DNA of 14,314 nucleotides from an uncultured beta proteobacterium (GTDB lineage Bacteria > Pseudomonadota > Gammaproteobacteria > Burkholderiales > SG8-39), in assembly GCA_902826155.1 (NCBI GenBank), contig CADEDU010000088.1, forward strand, positions 5,580-19,893, read 5' to 3'. Below the pieces are notes generated by a model, which worked only from the letters and a program-made list of their open reading frames with translations, had not been told where the DNA came from and ran no database searches. Shown piece by piece: positions 1 through 7,061 of the stretch (position 1 is the stretch's first letter; the number at the start of each line of letters is the position of its first letter). Both the position numbers and the translations under genes were made by a program.

Positions 1-93
1 AAATTGAATCAATTTGTAAAGGTCGGTCCGGCCTGGTCAACCCACTCGCATAATCGACGTCATACGTTGCGTCGACGAGCGTGTGGAGTGGCA

Positions 94-534
94 ATGAAGA
101 TCCAAGGGCGGGTTCGAGTTTGGTTCCGATGGTTGCTGGTGTCGGCGGGCCTGGCCGGCCTGAGCGCCTTCGCGCCGGTTCCTGCCGAGGCGCACGGACC
201 GTCTTATCGCGGCGCGGTGCACAGCCGACCAGCCTTCTCGCCGGTTCGCCACGGCGGACATTGGCGCCCGCGTGTCGGCGTCTATATCGGCGCACCGGTC
301 ATTGCGGCGCCGATCTGGTACCACGGCTATTACGGCCCCTCGTATTACTACAGCCCGCCGCCGGCCTATTACTCGACCCCGCAGTACGAATACATCGAGC
401 GCGACGCGCCGGCGGCGCAACCGCAGCAGACCTGGTGGTACTACTGCAACGAGGCCCAGGCCTACTACCCCTATGTCAAGGAGTGCGCGGGCGGATGGCA
501 GCGCGTGGCGCCGCAACCCCCGGCGCAGCGGTAG
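94..534 (+). CDS. Secreted Tyr/Pro-rich hypothetical protein
   Basis: This 146-residue protein carries a probable Sec signal peptide: basic residues up to Arg12, a hydrophobic core around 13-30, and a likely cut after Ala33 in PAEA-HG. The mature part is rich in Tyr, Pro, His and Trp (about 74-100). It ends in a compact module at 114-138 with two cysteines (Cys118, Cys131) around YYPYV and GGW. I recognise this C-terminal module from many small uncharacterised proteobacterial envelope proteins; its function is unknown. The ATG at 94 is chosen because GGAG at 85-88 lies 5 bases upstream and the signal peptide begins there. The frame is open further upstream, but that part looks non-coding. The next gene starts 10 bases downstream, so the two are probably co-transcribed. 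The product should be periplasmic or surface-exposed, and the two Cys could form a disulfide. No enzymatic motif is visible. Confidence 0.8.
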   Translation: MKIQGRVRVWFRWLLVSAGLAGLSAFAPVPAEAHGPSYRGAVHSRPAFSPVRHGGHWRPRVGVYIGAPVIAAPIWYHGYYGPSYYYSPPPAYYSTPQYEYIERDAPAAQPQQTWWYYCNEAQAYYPYVKECAGGWQRVAPQPPAQR

Positions 535-544
535 CGAGATCGAA

Positions 545-1105
545 ATGAACGCCAAACGTCTCGCTCTGGTGGTGCTTCTCATCGGCGTGCTGGCCGGCTG
601 CGCAACGGCGCCTCCCGGCCCGAGCCTCTCTGCGCGCCCGGGCAGCGGCAAATCGATGGAAGCGTTTCGCAGCGACGACGCGGGGTGCCGTCAGATCGCC
701 GAAGATCAGGTCAGCGGTGTATCGCCGGGCCAAGCGGCCGCCGACAGCGCAGCACGCAGCGCGGTGCTGGGCACGGCGATCGGCGCCGGAGCCGGCGCGC
801 TGATCGGCGGATCGCGCGCGGCGGGCGTCGGCGCAGGCGTTGGTCTGCTGATGGGCGGGCTGATCGGTTCGGACGCCGCTTACGCCTCCGGCGCAGCGTT
901 CCAGCGCCGCTACGACGCGACCTACCGGCAATGCATGTACGACCGCGGCCACAAGATTCCGGTTGATCGACGCGCCGGATGGGTCGATCGGCGCAGCTAT
1001 AACCCGCCCCCGCCGCCACCACGTCCGTCCTACGGGCCGCCGGCGGACGCTTCGGCCTATCCGCCACCGCCGGACACGCCACCGCCGCCAGCCGTTGCAC
1101 GCTGA
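545..1105 (+). CDS. Glycine-zipper outer-membrane lipoprotein
   Basis: The 186-residue protein begins with a lipoprotein signal peptide whose lipobox LAGC ends at Cys19, so it should be lipidated and membrane-attached. Residue +2 is Ala, which fits outer-membrane sorting. A conserved segment with two cysteines (Cys48, and Cys130 in RQCMYDRGHKIP) flanks a glycine-zipper stretch at about 75-110, with repeated GxxxG spacing as in YMGG/SlyB-like proteins that insert in or span membranes. The tail from about 153 is low-complexity, mostly Pro. The gene starts 10 bases after the preceding secreted protein, with a weak GAGAT ribosome site at 536-540, so it is probably translated as part of a two-gene envelope unit. 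No enzyme function is suggested. The family is recognisable, but its exact role (envelope integrity or stress) is not established here. Confidence 0.82.
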   Translation: MNAKRLALVVLLIGVLAGCATAPPGPSLSARPGSGKSMEAFRSDDAGCRQIAEDQVSGVSPGQAAADSAARSAVLGTAIGAGAGALIGGSRAAGVGAGVGLLMGGLIGSDAAYASGAAFQRRYDATYRQCMYDRGHKIPVDRRAGWVDRRSYNPPPPPPRPSYGPPADASAYPPPPDTPPPPAVAR

Positions 1106-1168
1106 GACGGGTTCTGCCCGAGAGGGTGCGAGTTACGGGTAGGCGAGACCCCTAGCTCGGACATTCCC

Positions 1169-1174
1169 TAGAAT
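1169..1174 (+). promoter_or_regulatory. Candidate -10 box before the NAPRT gene
   Basis: TAGAAT matches the sigma-70 -10 consensus at 5 of 6 positions and lies 32 bases before the ATG at 1207. A transcript starting near 1181 would have a short leader containing GAGG at 1198-1201. No convincing -35 hexamer is present at 16-19 bp spacing, so this is a weak call. Confidence 0.3.
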
Positions 1175-1206
1175 GCGCGCTTCGCTTGCCGATCAGCGAG
1201 GCCGCC

Positions 1207-2451
1207 ATGAACGCCCCCCGGGATACACGCCCACTCGCCAACGCCGACAATGCGCAAGCGCACGCTGCCGAGTATGTGCGCACGCGCACCGACAAGTACT
1301 TCACCAAGACGCGTCAGGTGGTGGAGAAATTTGGCGACATGACGGTGACCTACGGCGTTTTCATGCGCCGGCGCGTGCTGTGCGCGGTGCAGCCCGCCGT
1401 CGACTTCCTGCTGCGGTACTACCCGAGCGCAGCCACGCCGCTGCGCATCAATCGGCTGTACGAGGAAGGCGGCTCGGTGCCCGATCAGAAGCCGTTGTTC
1501 ACCTACTCCGGATCGTTCGCCGCGCTGAGCGAGCTCGAGACGCTGATCCTGCAGCGCGTCGGCTTTCCCTGCGTGTCGGCCTACAACGCCTACAAGATGG
1601 CGATGAATCTGCCGAAAGCGGCGTTCATCGACATGCACGCGCGTCACGCTGCCGGTGACGAGATGACGCAACTTGCCGCGTACGGTGCGTCGGTCGGCAG
1701 TCGCATGGCGAAACTGCACGGCGCGGTCGGGTTCGTGGGCACCTCGCAGGATCTGAACGCGCACTTCTACGGCCAGCAATACGGCATCGGCACCATGCCG
1801 CACTCGCTGATCGGCTACGCCGGCTCGACGCTGCGGGTAGCGCAGATGTACACCGAGACGCATCCGCAGGAAAACCTCACGGTGCTGGTCGACTTCTACG
1901 CGCGCGAATACAGCGATGCGCTGGAGGTATGCAAGTGGTGGTTCGGCGAGTACCTGCCCAAGCAGGCCAACGCGGCGCGCACGCTGTCGTTTCGCATCGA
2001 CACGCACGGTGACCGGTTCGCCGAAGGGCTGAGCTATGAGCGCTCGGTCGAGATCCTGTGCAACTGGCTGCACGTGGTGAACGAATACGAGGCGGTGCGC
2101 ACGGTGATGGGCGAGGAAGCCTTCGATGCCGACACGCTCAACGTGGTGAAGGATCGCGTGCGCCGCGTGCTGTTCGGCACCGGTGTTTCGGCGGCGGCGG
2201 TGATCCACATGCGCCAGCGGCTCGATGCTGCCGGGTTCAGCGCGGCGAAAATCGTCGGCTCCTCGGGCTTCAATCTGTTCAAGTGCAAGATGTTCGGCAA
2301 CGCGCGCGTGCCGGTGGACGCGATCGGCACCGGTTCGTTCATTCCGGAGTCGTACGGCGAGACGTTCGCGACCGCCGATATTTTCTTGTACGACGGCAAG
2401 TCGGGCATCAAAATCGGCCGCGAGAAGATTTTCCAGGGGCTTGCGCCTTGA
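1207..2451 (+). CDS. Nicotinate phosphoribosyltransferase family protein (divergent)
   Basis: This 414-residue protein has the order of motifs of nicotinate phosphoribosyltransferases, which convert nicotinate and PRPP to nicotinate mononucleotide in NAD salvage. An N-terminal TDKYFTKTR segment (28-36) sits where canonical enzymes have TDLY. A GFVGTS block is followed by GTMPHS at 195-200, whose His199 aligns with the catalytic, phosphorylated histidine of the family. RIDTHGD at 263-269, SSGF at 352-355 and GTGSF at 374-378 match the strands of the type II PRTase barrel that bind phosphate. The ATG at 1207 is preferred over TTG at 1186 because GAGG at 1198-1201 lies 5 bases upstream. The MetE-like gene follows after 43 bases, so the two probably form an operon. 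The sequence differs clearly from E. coli PncB, so a related substrate cannot be excluded. Confidence 0.8.
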   Translation: MNAPRDTRPLANADNAQAHAAEYVRTRTDKYFTKTRQVVEKFGDMTVTYGVFMRRRVLCAVQPAVDFLLRYYPSAATPLRINRLYEEGGSVPDQKPLFTYSGSFAALSELETLILQRVGFPCVSAYNAYKMAMNLPKAAFIDMHARHAAGDEMTQLAAYGASVGSRMAKLHGAVGFVGTSQDLNAHFYGQQYGIGTMPHSLIGYAGSTLRVAQMYTETHPQENLTVLVDFYAREYSDALEVCKWWFGEYLPKQANAARTLSFRIDTHGDRFAEGLSYERSVEILCNWLHVVNEYEAVRTVMGEEAFDADTLNVVKDRVRRVLFGTGVSAAAVIHMRQRLDAAGFSAAKIVGSSGFNLFKCKMFGNARVPVDAIGTGSFIPESYGETFATADIFLYDGKSGIKIGREKIFQGLAP

Positions 2452-2494
2452 ACGGTGACGGCCTGAAGTGATGAAGAGTGAACGGGGAGCGCAG

Positions 2495-3520
2495 ATGTTG
2501 TTGCCGACGACTTTGGTTGGAAGTTATCCGCAGCCCGAGTGGCTGATCGATCGCAAAAAGCTCGCCGGTCGCTTTCCGCCGCGCGTTCGTGCGACAGAGC
2601 TGTGGCGCGTCCCGGAGCCGTTCCTGGCCGAAGCGCAGGACGACGCCACGATCATGGCGATCAAGGCGCAGGAAGAAGTCGGGCTGGACATCCTCACCGA
2701 CGGCGAGATCCGGCGCGAGAGCTATTCCAATCGCTTCGCCACCGCGCTCGAGGGCGTCGACATCGACAACCCGGGCAGCGCGCTCGATCGGAGTGGGCAT
2801 CCCAATCCGGTGCCGCGGGTCGTGGGCAAGATCCGCCGCAAGCATGCGGTGGAAGTCGAAGACCTGAAATTCCTGAAGCGCCACACCACGCGGCAGGTGA
2901 AGATCACCGTGCCCGGCCCGTTCACGATGTCGCAACAGGCGCAGATCGACTACTACGACAAGAGCCGTGAAGCCGCCGCGATGGACTACGCGGTAGCGGT
3001 GAACGAAGAGATTCGAGACTTGTTCGCCGCCGGGGCCGACATCGTTCAGGTGGACGAGCCCTACATGCAGGCGCGGCCGAACGAAGCGCGCCAATACGGC
3101 TTGAAAGCGCTCAACCGCGCGCTCGATGGTGTCGCCGGCACCACGGCGGTGCATATCTGCTTTGGCTACGCGGCGATCATCCACGAGCGGCCCTCCGGAT
3201 ATTCGTTCCTGGGTGAATTGGCCGGCTGCGCTTGCCATCAAGTCTCGATCGAGACGGCGCAGTCCAACCTCGATTGCGCAGTGCTCGCGCAGTTGCCGCA
3301 GAAGAAAATCATTCTCGGGGTGATCAATCTCGAGGACCTGAGGATCGAAACGCCCGCGGAAGTCGCCGCACGCATCCGTCGGGCGTTGCCTTACGCGAAG
3401 GCCGAAAACCTCATCATCGCCCCGGATTGCGGCATGAAGTACCTGCCGCGCGAGGTGGCGCAGGCGAAGCTCGCAGCGATGGTCGAGGGCACGCGCATCG
3501 TGAGAGCAGAGCTCAAATAG
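2495..3520 (+). CDS. MetE C-terminal-domain-like (cobalamin-independent methionine synthase family) protein
   Basis: The 341-residue protein corresponds to only the C-terminal catalytic barrel of MetE; full MetE is about 750 residues. The zinc site that activates a thiol is complete: His220 and Cys222 in VHICFGY, Glu253 in SIETAQSN, and Cys312 in PDCGMK. These match His641, Cys643, Glu665 and Cys726 of E. coli MetE. VDEPYMQ follows the IVQ strand as in the family. It should therefore methylate, or transfer another group to, a thiol such as homocysteine. The N-terminal MetE half that helps bind folate is absent, so the methyl donor is unknown. The ATG at 2495 is chosen for its GGGGAG (2484-2489) and because relatives begin at LLPTTLVGSYP; the frame also opens at GTG 2468. 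It follows the NAPRT gene by 43 bases. Alternatives are a folate-independent methionine synthase or an epoxyalkane:coenzyme M transferase-like enzyme. Confidence 0.85.
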   Translation: MLLPTTLVGSYPQPEWLIDRKKLAGRFPPRVRATELWRVPEPFLAEAQDDATIMAIKAQEEVGLDILTDGEIRRESYSNRFATALEGVDIDNPGSALDRSGHPNPVPRVVGKIRRKHAVEVEDLKFLKRHTTRQVKITVPGPFTMSQQAQIDYYDKSREAAAMDYAVAVNEEIRDLFAAGADIVQVDEPYMQARPNEARQYGLKALNRALDGVAGTTAVHICFGYAAIIHERPSGYSFLGELAGCACHQVSIETAQSNLDCAVLAQLPQKKIILGVINLEDLRIETPAEVAARIRRALPYAKAENLIIAPDCGMKYLPREVAQAKLAAMVEGTRIVRAELK

Positions 3521-3525
3521 CGATA

Positions 3526-3588
3526 CGACGCCACACGCGCCGACGCACGTGGTGAACCAGCCGTTCGGCTGATCCTTCGTCGGCGTCG
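3526..3588. other. Competing inverted repeats between MetE-like and molybdoenzyme genes
   Basis: CGCCGACG (3538-3545) is perfectly complementary to CGTCGGCG (3578-3585). Inside this stem lies a second hairpin, CAGCCG (3558-3563) with CGGCTG (3566-3571). CGACGCC (3526-3532) could instead pair with GGCGTCG (3582-3588), which excludes the first outer stem. No T-tract follows, so it is not a standard intrinsic terminator. It could end or attenuate transcription after the MetE-like gene, or be chance in GC-rich DNA. Confidence 0.35.
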
Positions 3589-3592
3589 CCGT

Positions 3593-3601
3593 TGCTATCC
3601 T
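3593..3601 (+). promoter_or_regulatory. Candidate extended -10 before molybdoenzyme gene
   Basis: TGCTATCCT resembles an extended -10 element (TGn plus a 4-of-6 TATAAT match). It lies 23 bases before the start codon and immediately upstream of the strong AAGGAGAG ribosome site at 3611-3618. No -35 match is seen. The short leader it predicts is plausible, but support is weak. Confidence 0.25.
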
Positions 3602-3624
3602 TGGTTCAACAAGGAGAGCTGCAA

Positions 3625-5958
3625 ATGGCCGACCAACGCTTCTCGTCTCTATCGCACTGGGGTGCGTTCACCGCGATCGTGCGCAACGGGCGCCTCGCCG
3701 AATGCGAACCGTTCGAACATGACCCGCATCCCTCACCGATGCTGCGGTCGATCCCCGACATGGTGTATTCGCCATTGCGGATCTCGCGACCGGCGGTGCG
3801 CGAAAGCTGGCTGAAAAAGCGCGAATGGAGCGACCGCACCGCGCGCGGCACCGAGCGTTTCATCGAAGTCTCGTGGGACCACGCGCTCGACCTCGCGGCC
3901 GACGCACTCGAGCGCACACGCACCCGCTTCGGTGGCGAGTCGATCTTCGGCGGATCCTACGGCTGGTCATCGGCTGGACGCGTCCACCACGCGCGCACGC
4001 TGGCGCGCCGATTCCTGTTCGCCGGCGGCGGATGCATCGACCAGGCCGGCAACTACAGCTGGGGCGCGGCGCAGTTCTTTCTGCCGCATGTCATCGGCAC
4101 TTACGACCCCGTCGCCGGCAAAGTCACGCACTGGTCGAGCGTGGTGCAGAACACCAAACTGTTCGTAGCGTTCGGCGGTCTGGCGCTGAAGAACGGGCAG
4201 GTCTCTTCCGGCGGCACCGGTGAACACACGATGGAAACGTGGCTGCGCGCCGCGCGCTCCAATCAGTGCGAGTTCGTGGTGATCAGCCCGACCCGCGCCG
4301 ATTGCCCGGCGTTCCTGAATGCGCAGTGGATTCCGATCCGCCCCAACACCGATACCGCGTTGATGCTCGCGCTGGCTTGCGTGATGGCCACCGAGGGCAA
4401 TCACGATCGCGAATTCCTCAGCACGTACTGTGCGGGCTGGGAGAAGTTCGAGTCGTATCTGCTCGGCCGCAGCGACGGCGTGCCGAAGACGCCGCAATGG
4501 GCATCGTCGATCACCGGCGTGCCGGCAGACGTCATCGAAATGCTCGCGCGTCGACTCACCCGCCAGCGCACGATGCTCTCGGCGGCGTGGTCACTGCAGC
4601 GCGCGCATCACGGCGAACAGCCGTACTGGTCGCTGATCACCCTGGCGGCCATGATCGGCCAGATCGGTCTGCCCGGCGGCGGCTTCGGCTTCGGTCATGG
4701 CTCGATGCACGGCGTGGGCAATCCGCGCCCCGAAGTGCCCGCGCCCGAAATGCCGATGGGGCAGAACCCGCTGCGTCGCGCGATCCCGGTGGCGCGCATG
4801 GCCGACATGCTGCTCAGCCCGAATCAGCCGTTCGACTTCAACGGCCGCCGCGAGGAGTTTCCCGACATCCAACTGGTGTACTGGGCCGGCGGCAATCCGT
4901 TCCACCATCATCAGGATCTGAATCGGCTGCGGCGCGCATGGCGCAAACCCGAGACGATCATCGTGCACGATGCGTGGTGGACCGCCACCGCACGCCGTGC
5001 CGACATCGTGTTTCCGGCCACGACCACGCTCGAGCGCAGCGACGTCGGCGGATCGGGCCGCGATCGCTTCATCATCGCCATGCAGCAGGCGATTCCACCG
5101 GTGGCCGGTGCGCGCAACGACTTCGAGATCTTTCGCGAACTCGCCGGGCGGCTGGGCTACGAGCAGAAGTTCACCGAAGGCCGCACCGACATCGAATGGA
5201 TCCGGCTGCTCTACAACCGCGCGCGCGGCGCGAACATCGAGGCCGGTGTCGAGTTGCCGGAGTTCGATGCGTTCTGGCGCGCCGGGTACGCCGAGCAGCC
5301 GCGCCCGTCCAAACCGTACGTGCTGTTCGGCGAGTTCCGGGCCAATCCGGTGACGCACCGGCTCAACACGCCCTCGGGCCGCATCGAGCTGTTCTCCGAG
5401 ACGATCGAGCGCTTCGCCTACGCCGACTGTCCGCCGCATGCGACGTGGATGCCGCCGCGCGAGTGGCTGGGCGCGCCGGAAGCCGCGCGGCATCCGCTGC
5501 ACCTGGTATCGGTGCAGCCGGCCGATCGACTGCACGCTCAGCTCGATCCGGGTGTGGTGGCGCGCGAGCACAAGGTAGCCGGACGCGAGCGAATCAAGAT
5601 CCATCCCGACGATGCCGCAAGCCGCGCGATCGAAGCCGGCGACGTGGTGCGCGTGTTCAATGAACGCGGCGCGTGTCTGGCCGGCGTCGTGATCGACCGC
5701 GACGTGCTGCCTGGCGTGGTGGTGATGGCGACGGGCGCGTGGTACGACCCGGCATCGAACGACGAGCTCGCGCTCGATCGGCACGGCAACCCGAACGTGC
5801 TCGCGTTCGATCAGGGCACGTCAAAGCTGACGCAGGGTCCGAGCGCGCTGTCGGTGCTGGTGGAAATCGAGAAGTGGCAGGGCGAGGCCCCGCCGATGCG
5901 CGCGTGGGAGGCGCCCGAGGTGCAACTCGGCGCCATCAAACGATTGACGGCGGTGTAG
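3625..5958 (+). CDS. BisC/TorA-type molybdopterin oxidoreductase (probable sulfoxide/N-oxide reductase)
   Basis: The 777-residue protein is of the DMSO reductase type III class, which reduces S- or N-oxides using a bis-MGD molybdenum cofactor. The Mo ligand is probably Ser145 in NYSWGAAQ, followed by LPHVIGT, as in Rhodobacter DMSO reductase around Ser147. There is no N-terminal Cys motif for a 4Fe-4S cluster. HDAWWTATARRADIVFP (from His448) and FPATTTLERSDVGG belong to the cofactor-binding domains. The dinucleotide-binding C-terminal domain starts near His623 and ends with DQGTSKLTQGPSA from Asp729. No twin-arginine signal is present, so the enzyme is cytoplasmic like E. coli BisC, which it also matches in length. 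AAGGAGAG at 3611-3618 fixes the ATG at 3625 rather than the upstream TTG 3592. BisC reduces biotin sulfoxide and free methionine sulfoxide; the substrate here is inferred only. It converges on the aldolase gene with 7 bp between stop codons. Confidence 0.88.
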   Translation: MADQRFSSLSHWGAFTAIVRNGRLAECEPFEHDPHPSPMLRSIPDMVYSPLRISRPAVRESWLKKREWSDRTARGTERFIEVSWDHALDLAADALERTRTRFGGESIFGGSYGWSSAGRVHHARTLARRFLFAGGGCIDQAGNYSWGAAQFFLPHVIGTYDPVAGKVTHWSSVVQNTKLFVAFGGLALKNGQVSSGGTGEHTMETWLRAARSNQCEFVVISPTRADCPAFLNAQWIPIRPNTDTALMLALACVMATEGNHDREFLSTYCAGWEKFESYLLGRSDGVPKTPQWASSITGVPADVIEMLARRLTRQRTMLSAAWSLQRAHHGEQPYWSLITLAAMIGQIGLPGGGFGFGHGSMHGVGNPRPEVPAPEMPMGQNPLRRAIPVARMADMLLSPNQPFDFNGRREEFPDIQLVYWAGGNPFHHHQDLNRLRRAWRKPETIIVHDAWWTATARRADIVFPATTTLERSDVGGSGRDRFIIAMQQAIPPVAGARNDFEIFRELAGRLGYEQKFTEGRTDIEWIRLLYNRARGANIEAGVELPEFDAFWRAGYAEQPRPSKPYVLFGEFRANPVTHRLNTPSGRIELFSETIERFAYADCPPHATWMPPREWLGAPEAARHPLHLVSVQPADRLHAQLDPGVVAREHKVAGRERIKIHPDDAASRAIEAGDVVRVFNERGACLAGVVIDRDVLPGVVVMATGAWYDPASNDELALDRHGNPNVLAFDQGTSKLTQGPSALSVLVEIEKWQGEAPPMRAWEAPEVQLGAIKRLTAV

Positions 5959-5965
5959 AGAAAGT

Positions 5966-6907
5966 TCAGGCCGCCCGCGCCAGCCCCGGGCCTACCTTGA
6001 AGCCGTATTTCTGATCCAGCCCCAGGTCGCGAACGATGCGCACGCCCTTGGCGAGCGCTTCGCCTTCGAGGTTCTTGAGCGGCCGGCGCAGATCGCCCGC
6101 GGGCAGGCCCACCGCCTTCATCAGCGACTTGAGCGCCACCGGATTGATGTGCGAATAGACGTAATGCCATAGCGGCAGGATCTTGAGATACGTCTCCTTG
6201 AAATCCACCGCTTCCTTGTAGCTCTTCCACGGCGTGGACACGGTCGCGATCTCGGCTGGGGCGATGTTGCCCGTCATGTTCGCGGTGCCGTGGCCGCCGA
6301 GCGACATGGTCGGCAGCACCAGGCCCAGGTTCGGCGAATCGCAGCACATGATCGCCACGTCGGGTTTCGCCGCGATCAACTGCGCAACCTGGCCGACGCG
6401 CGTGGTCGATTCCTTGTGCACCACGTAGTTCGGATGTTTGAAGATGCGCAGCAGGTGGTCCCAGTGCAGATCGGACTTCACCCGCGGCGGATTGTTGTAG
6501 ATGCCCAGCGGCAGCTCGACCGCATCGGCCACCTCGGTGAAGAAATCGACCAGATCTTCTTCAGGTGCGCAGATGTACGAGGGCGCGGCGAGGATCGCGC
6601 CGTCGGCGCCGTTGTCCTTCGCGAACTTCAGGCTGGCGATCGTCGAGTCGGTGTTGTTGCCGGTGCAACCGTAGAAGAAGTGCATGCCGGCCGGCTTCAT
6701 CTTCGCCGTCTCGACGATGATCGCCTTCTTCTCTTCGGGCGCGAGCATCGAGGACTCACCGGTCGAGCCCATGAACAGGATCGCGCGCGTGCCATGCGTG
6801 CGCTGGAATTCGATCAACGCGCGAAACGCCTCGAAATCGACCGAGCCGTCGCGATTGAACGGGGTGATCGAGGCGACGAACGATCCTTCGAGCTTGAGCT
6901 TGGCCAT
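5966..6907 (-). CDS. Dihydrodipicolinate synthase/N-acetylneuraminate lyase family aldolase
   Basis: The 313-residue protein is a class I, Schiff-base (beta/alpha)8 aldolase of the DapA/NanA family. GSTGES at 47-52 corresponds to the GTTGE pyruvate-binding motif. Tyr137 in IYNNPPR is the catalytic tyrosine, and Lys165 in VVHKEST is the Schiff-base lysine. Arg142 lies five residues after the Tyr, the same offset as Tyr133 to Arg138 in E. coli DapA, and Tyr111 may stand for Tyr107. Lysine-pathway DapA activity is therefore possible, but the variant YNNP and HKES motifs and the catabolic neighbours also fit a pyruvate-dependent aldolase or dehydratase for another 2-oxo acid. Start ATG 6907 has AGGAG 7 bases upstream (complement of 6914-6918); the open frame further upstream covers its promoter. 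It has its own promoter (6991-7020) and ends 7 bp from the convergent molybdoenzyme gene. Confidence 0.85.
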   Translation of the reverse strand: MAKLKLEGSFVASITPFNRDGSVDFEAFRALIEFQRTHGTRAILFMGSTGESSMLAPEEKKAIIVETAKMKPAGMHFFYGCTGNNTDSTIASLKFAKDNGADGAILAAPSYICAPEEDLVDFFTEVADAVELPLGIYNNPPRVKSDLHWDHLLRIFKHPNYVVHKESTTRVGQVAQLIAAKPDVAIMCCDSPNLGLVLPTMSLGGHGTANMTGNIAPAEIATVSTPWKSYKEAVDFKETYLKILPLWHYVYSHINPVALKSLMKAVGLPAGDLRRPLKNLEGEALAKGVRIVRDLGLDQKYGFKVGPGLARAA

Positions 6908-6990
6908 GACGGGCTCCTGGAAGCGGCGCGCCGGCGGGAGATCGACAGGTCGGCCCGCGCCGCGAAGTGAGGTCAATCAACGATGCGTCG

Positions 6991-7020
6991 ATTCTATCGG
7001 CCGGCCGATCGGGCTGTCCA
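6991..7020 (-). promoter_or_regulatory. Sigma-70-type promoter of the DHDPS-family gene
   Basis: On the - strand, TGGACA (complement of 7015-7020, 5 of 6 to TTGACA) and TAGAAT (complement of 6991-6996, 5 of 6 to TATAAT) are separated by 18 bp. This is the best-formed promoter of a metabolic gene in the window. It predicts a transcript start near 6984 and a leader of about 75 bases before the ATG at 6907. It makes the aldolase transcriptionally independent of the upstream apt gene. Confidence 0.6.
6996..7009. repeat. 14-bp perfect palindrome in the promoter spacer
   Basis: ATCGGCCGGCCGAT equals its own reverse complement. It fills most of the 18-bp spacer between the -35 and -10 of the aldolase promoter, and its first base overlaps the -10 box. 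A protein bound here would block RNA polymerase, so a repressor site is a reasonable inference. In GC-rich DNA, however, GGCCGGCC cores also arise by chance. Confidence 0.45.
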
Positions 7021-7032
7021 TGCGAGCAGACC

Positions 7033-7060
7033 GCAGGGCGGAACTGGCGCACCGCCCCGC
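7033..7060 (-). terminator. Hairpin directly after apt (possible terminator)
   Basis: Read on the - strand, GCGGGGCGG (7060-7052) can pair with CCGCCCTGC (7041-7033) through nine pairs, one of them G-U, around a 10-base loop. It begins one base after the apt stop codon. The position and stability suit a terminator, but no U-tract follows. Confidence 0.35.
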
Positions 7061-7061
7061 T

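Noticed and set aside
1..15. AAATTG-AAT-CAATTT inverted repeat at the left edge
   Set aside because: It is a perfect 6-bp dyad but short, AT-rich and at the window edge, so its context cannot be judged.
54..75. TCGACG/CGTCGA dyad upstream of the first gene
   Set aside because: A six-base stem with a 10-base loop and no clear promoter nearby; expected by chance in this DNA.
1108..1120. CGGG/CCCG hairpin after the lipoprotein gene as a terminator
   Set aside because: Only four pairs and no T-tract; too weak to call.
1168..2208. Long antisense open frame opposite the NAPRT gene
   Set aside because: It is rich in Arg, His and Val with no domain, and it lies wholly opposite a well-supported gene; GC-rich third positions produce such shadows.
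4239..5784. Long open frames on both strands inside the molybdoenzyme gene
   Set aside because: Composition is Arg/Ala-rich low complexity, and no motif is seen. The sense frame carries the complete, continuous molybdoenzyme.
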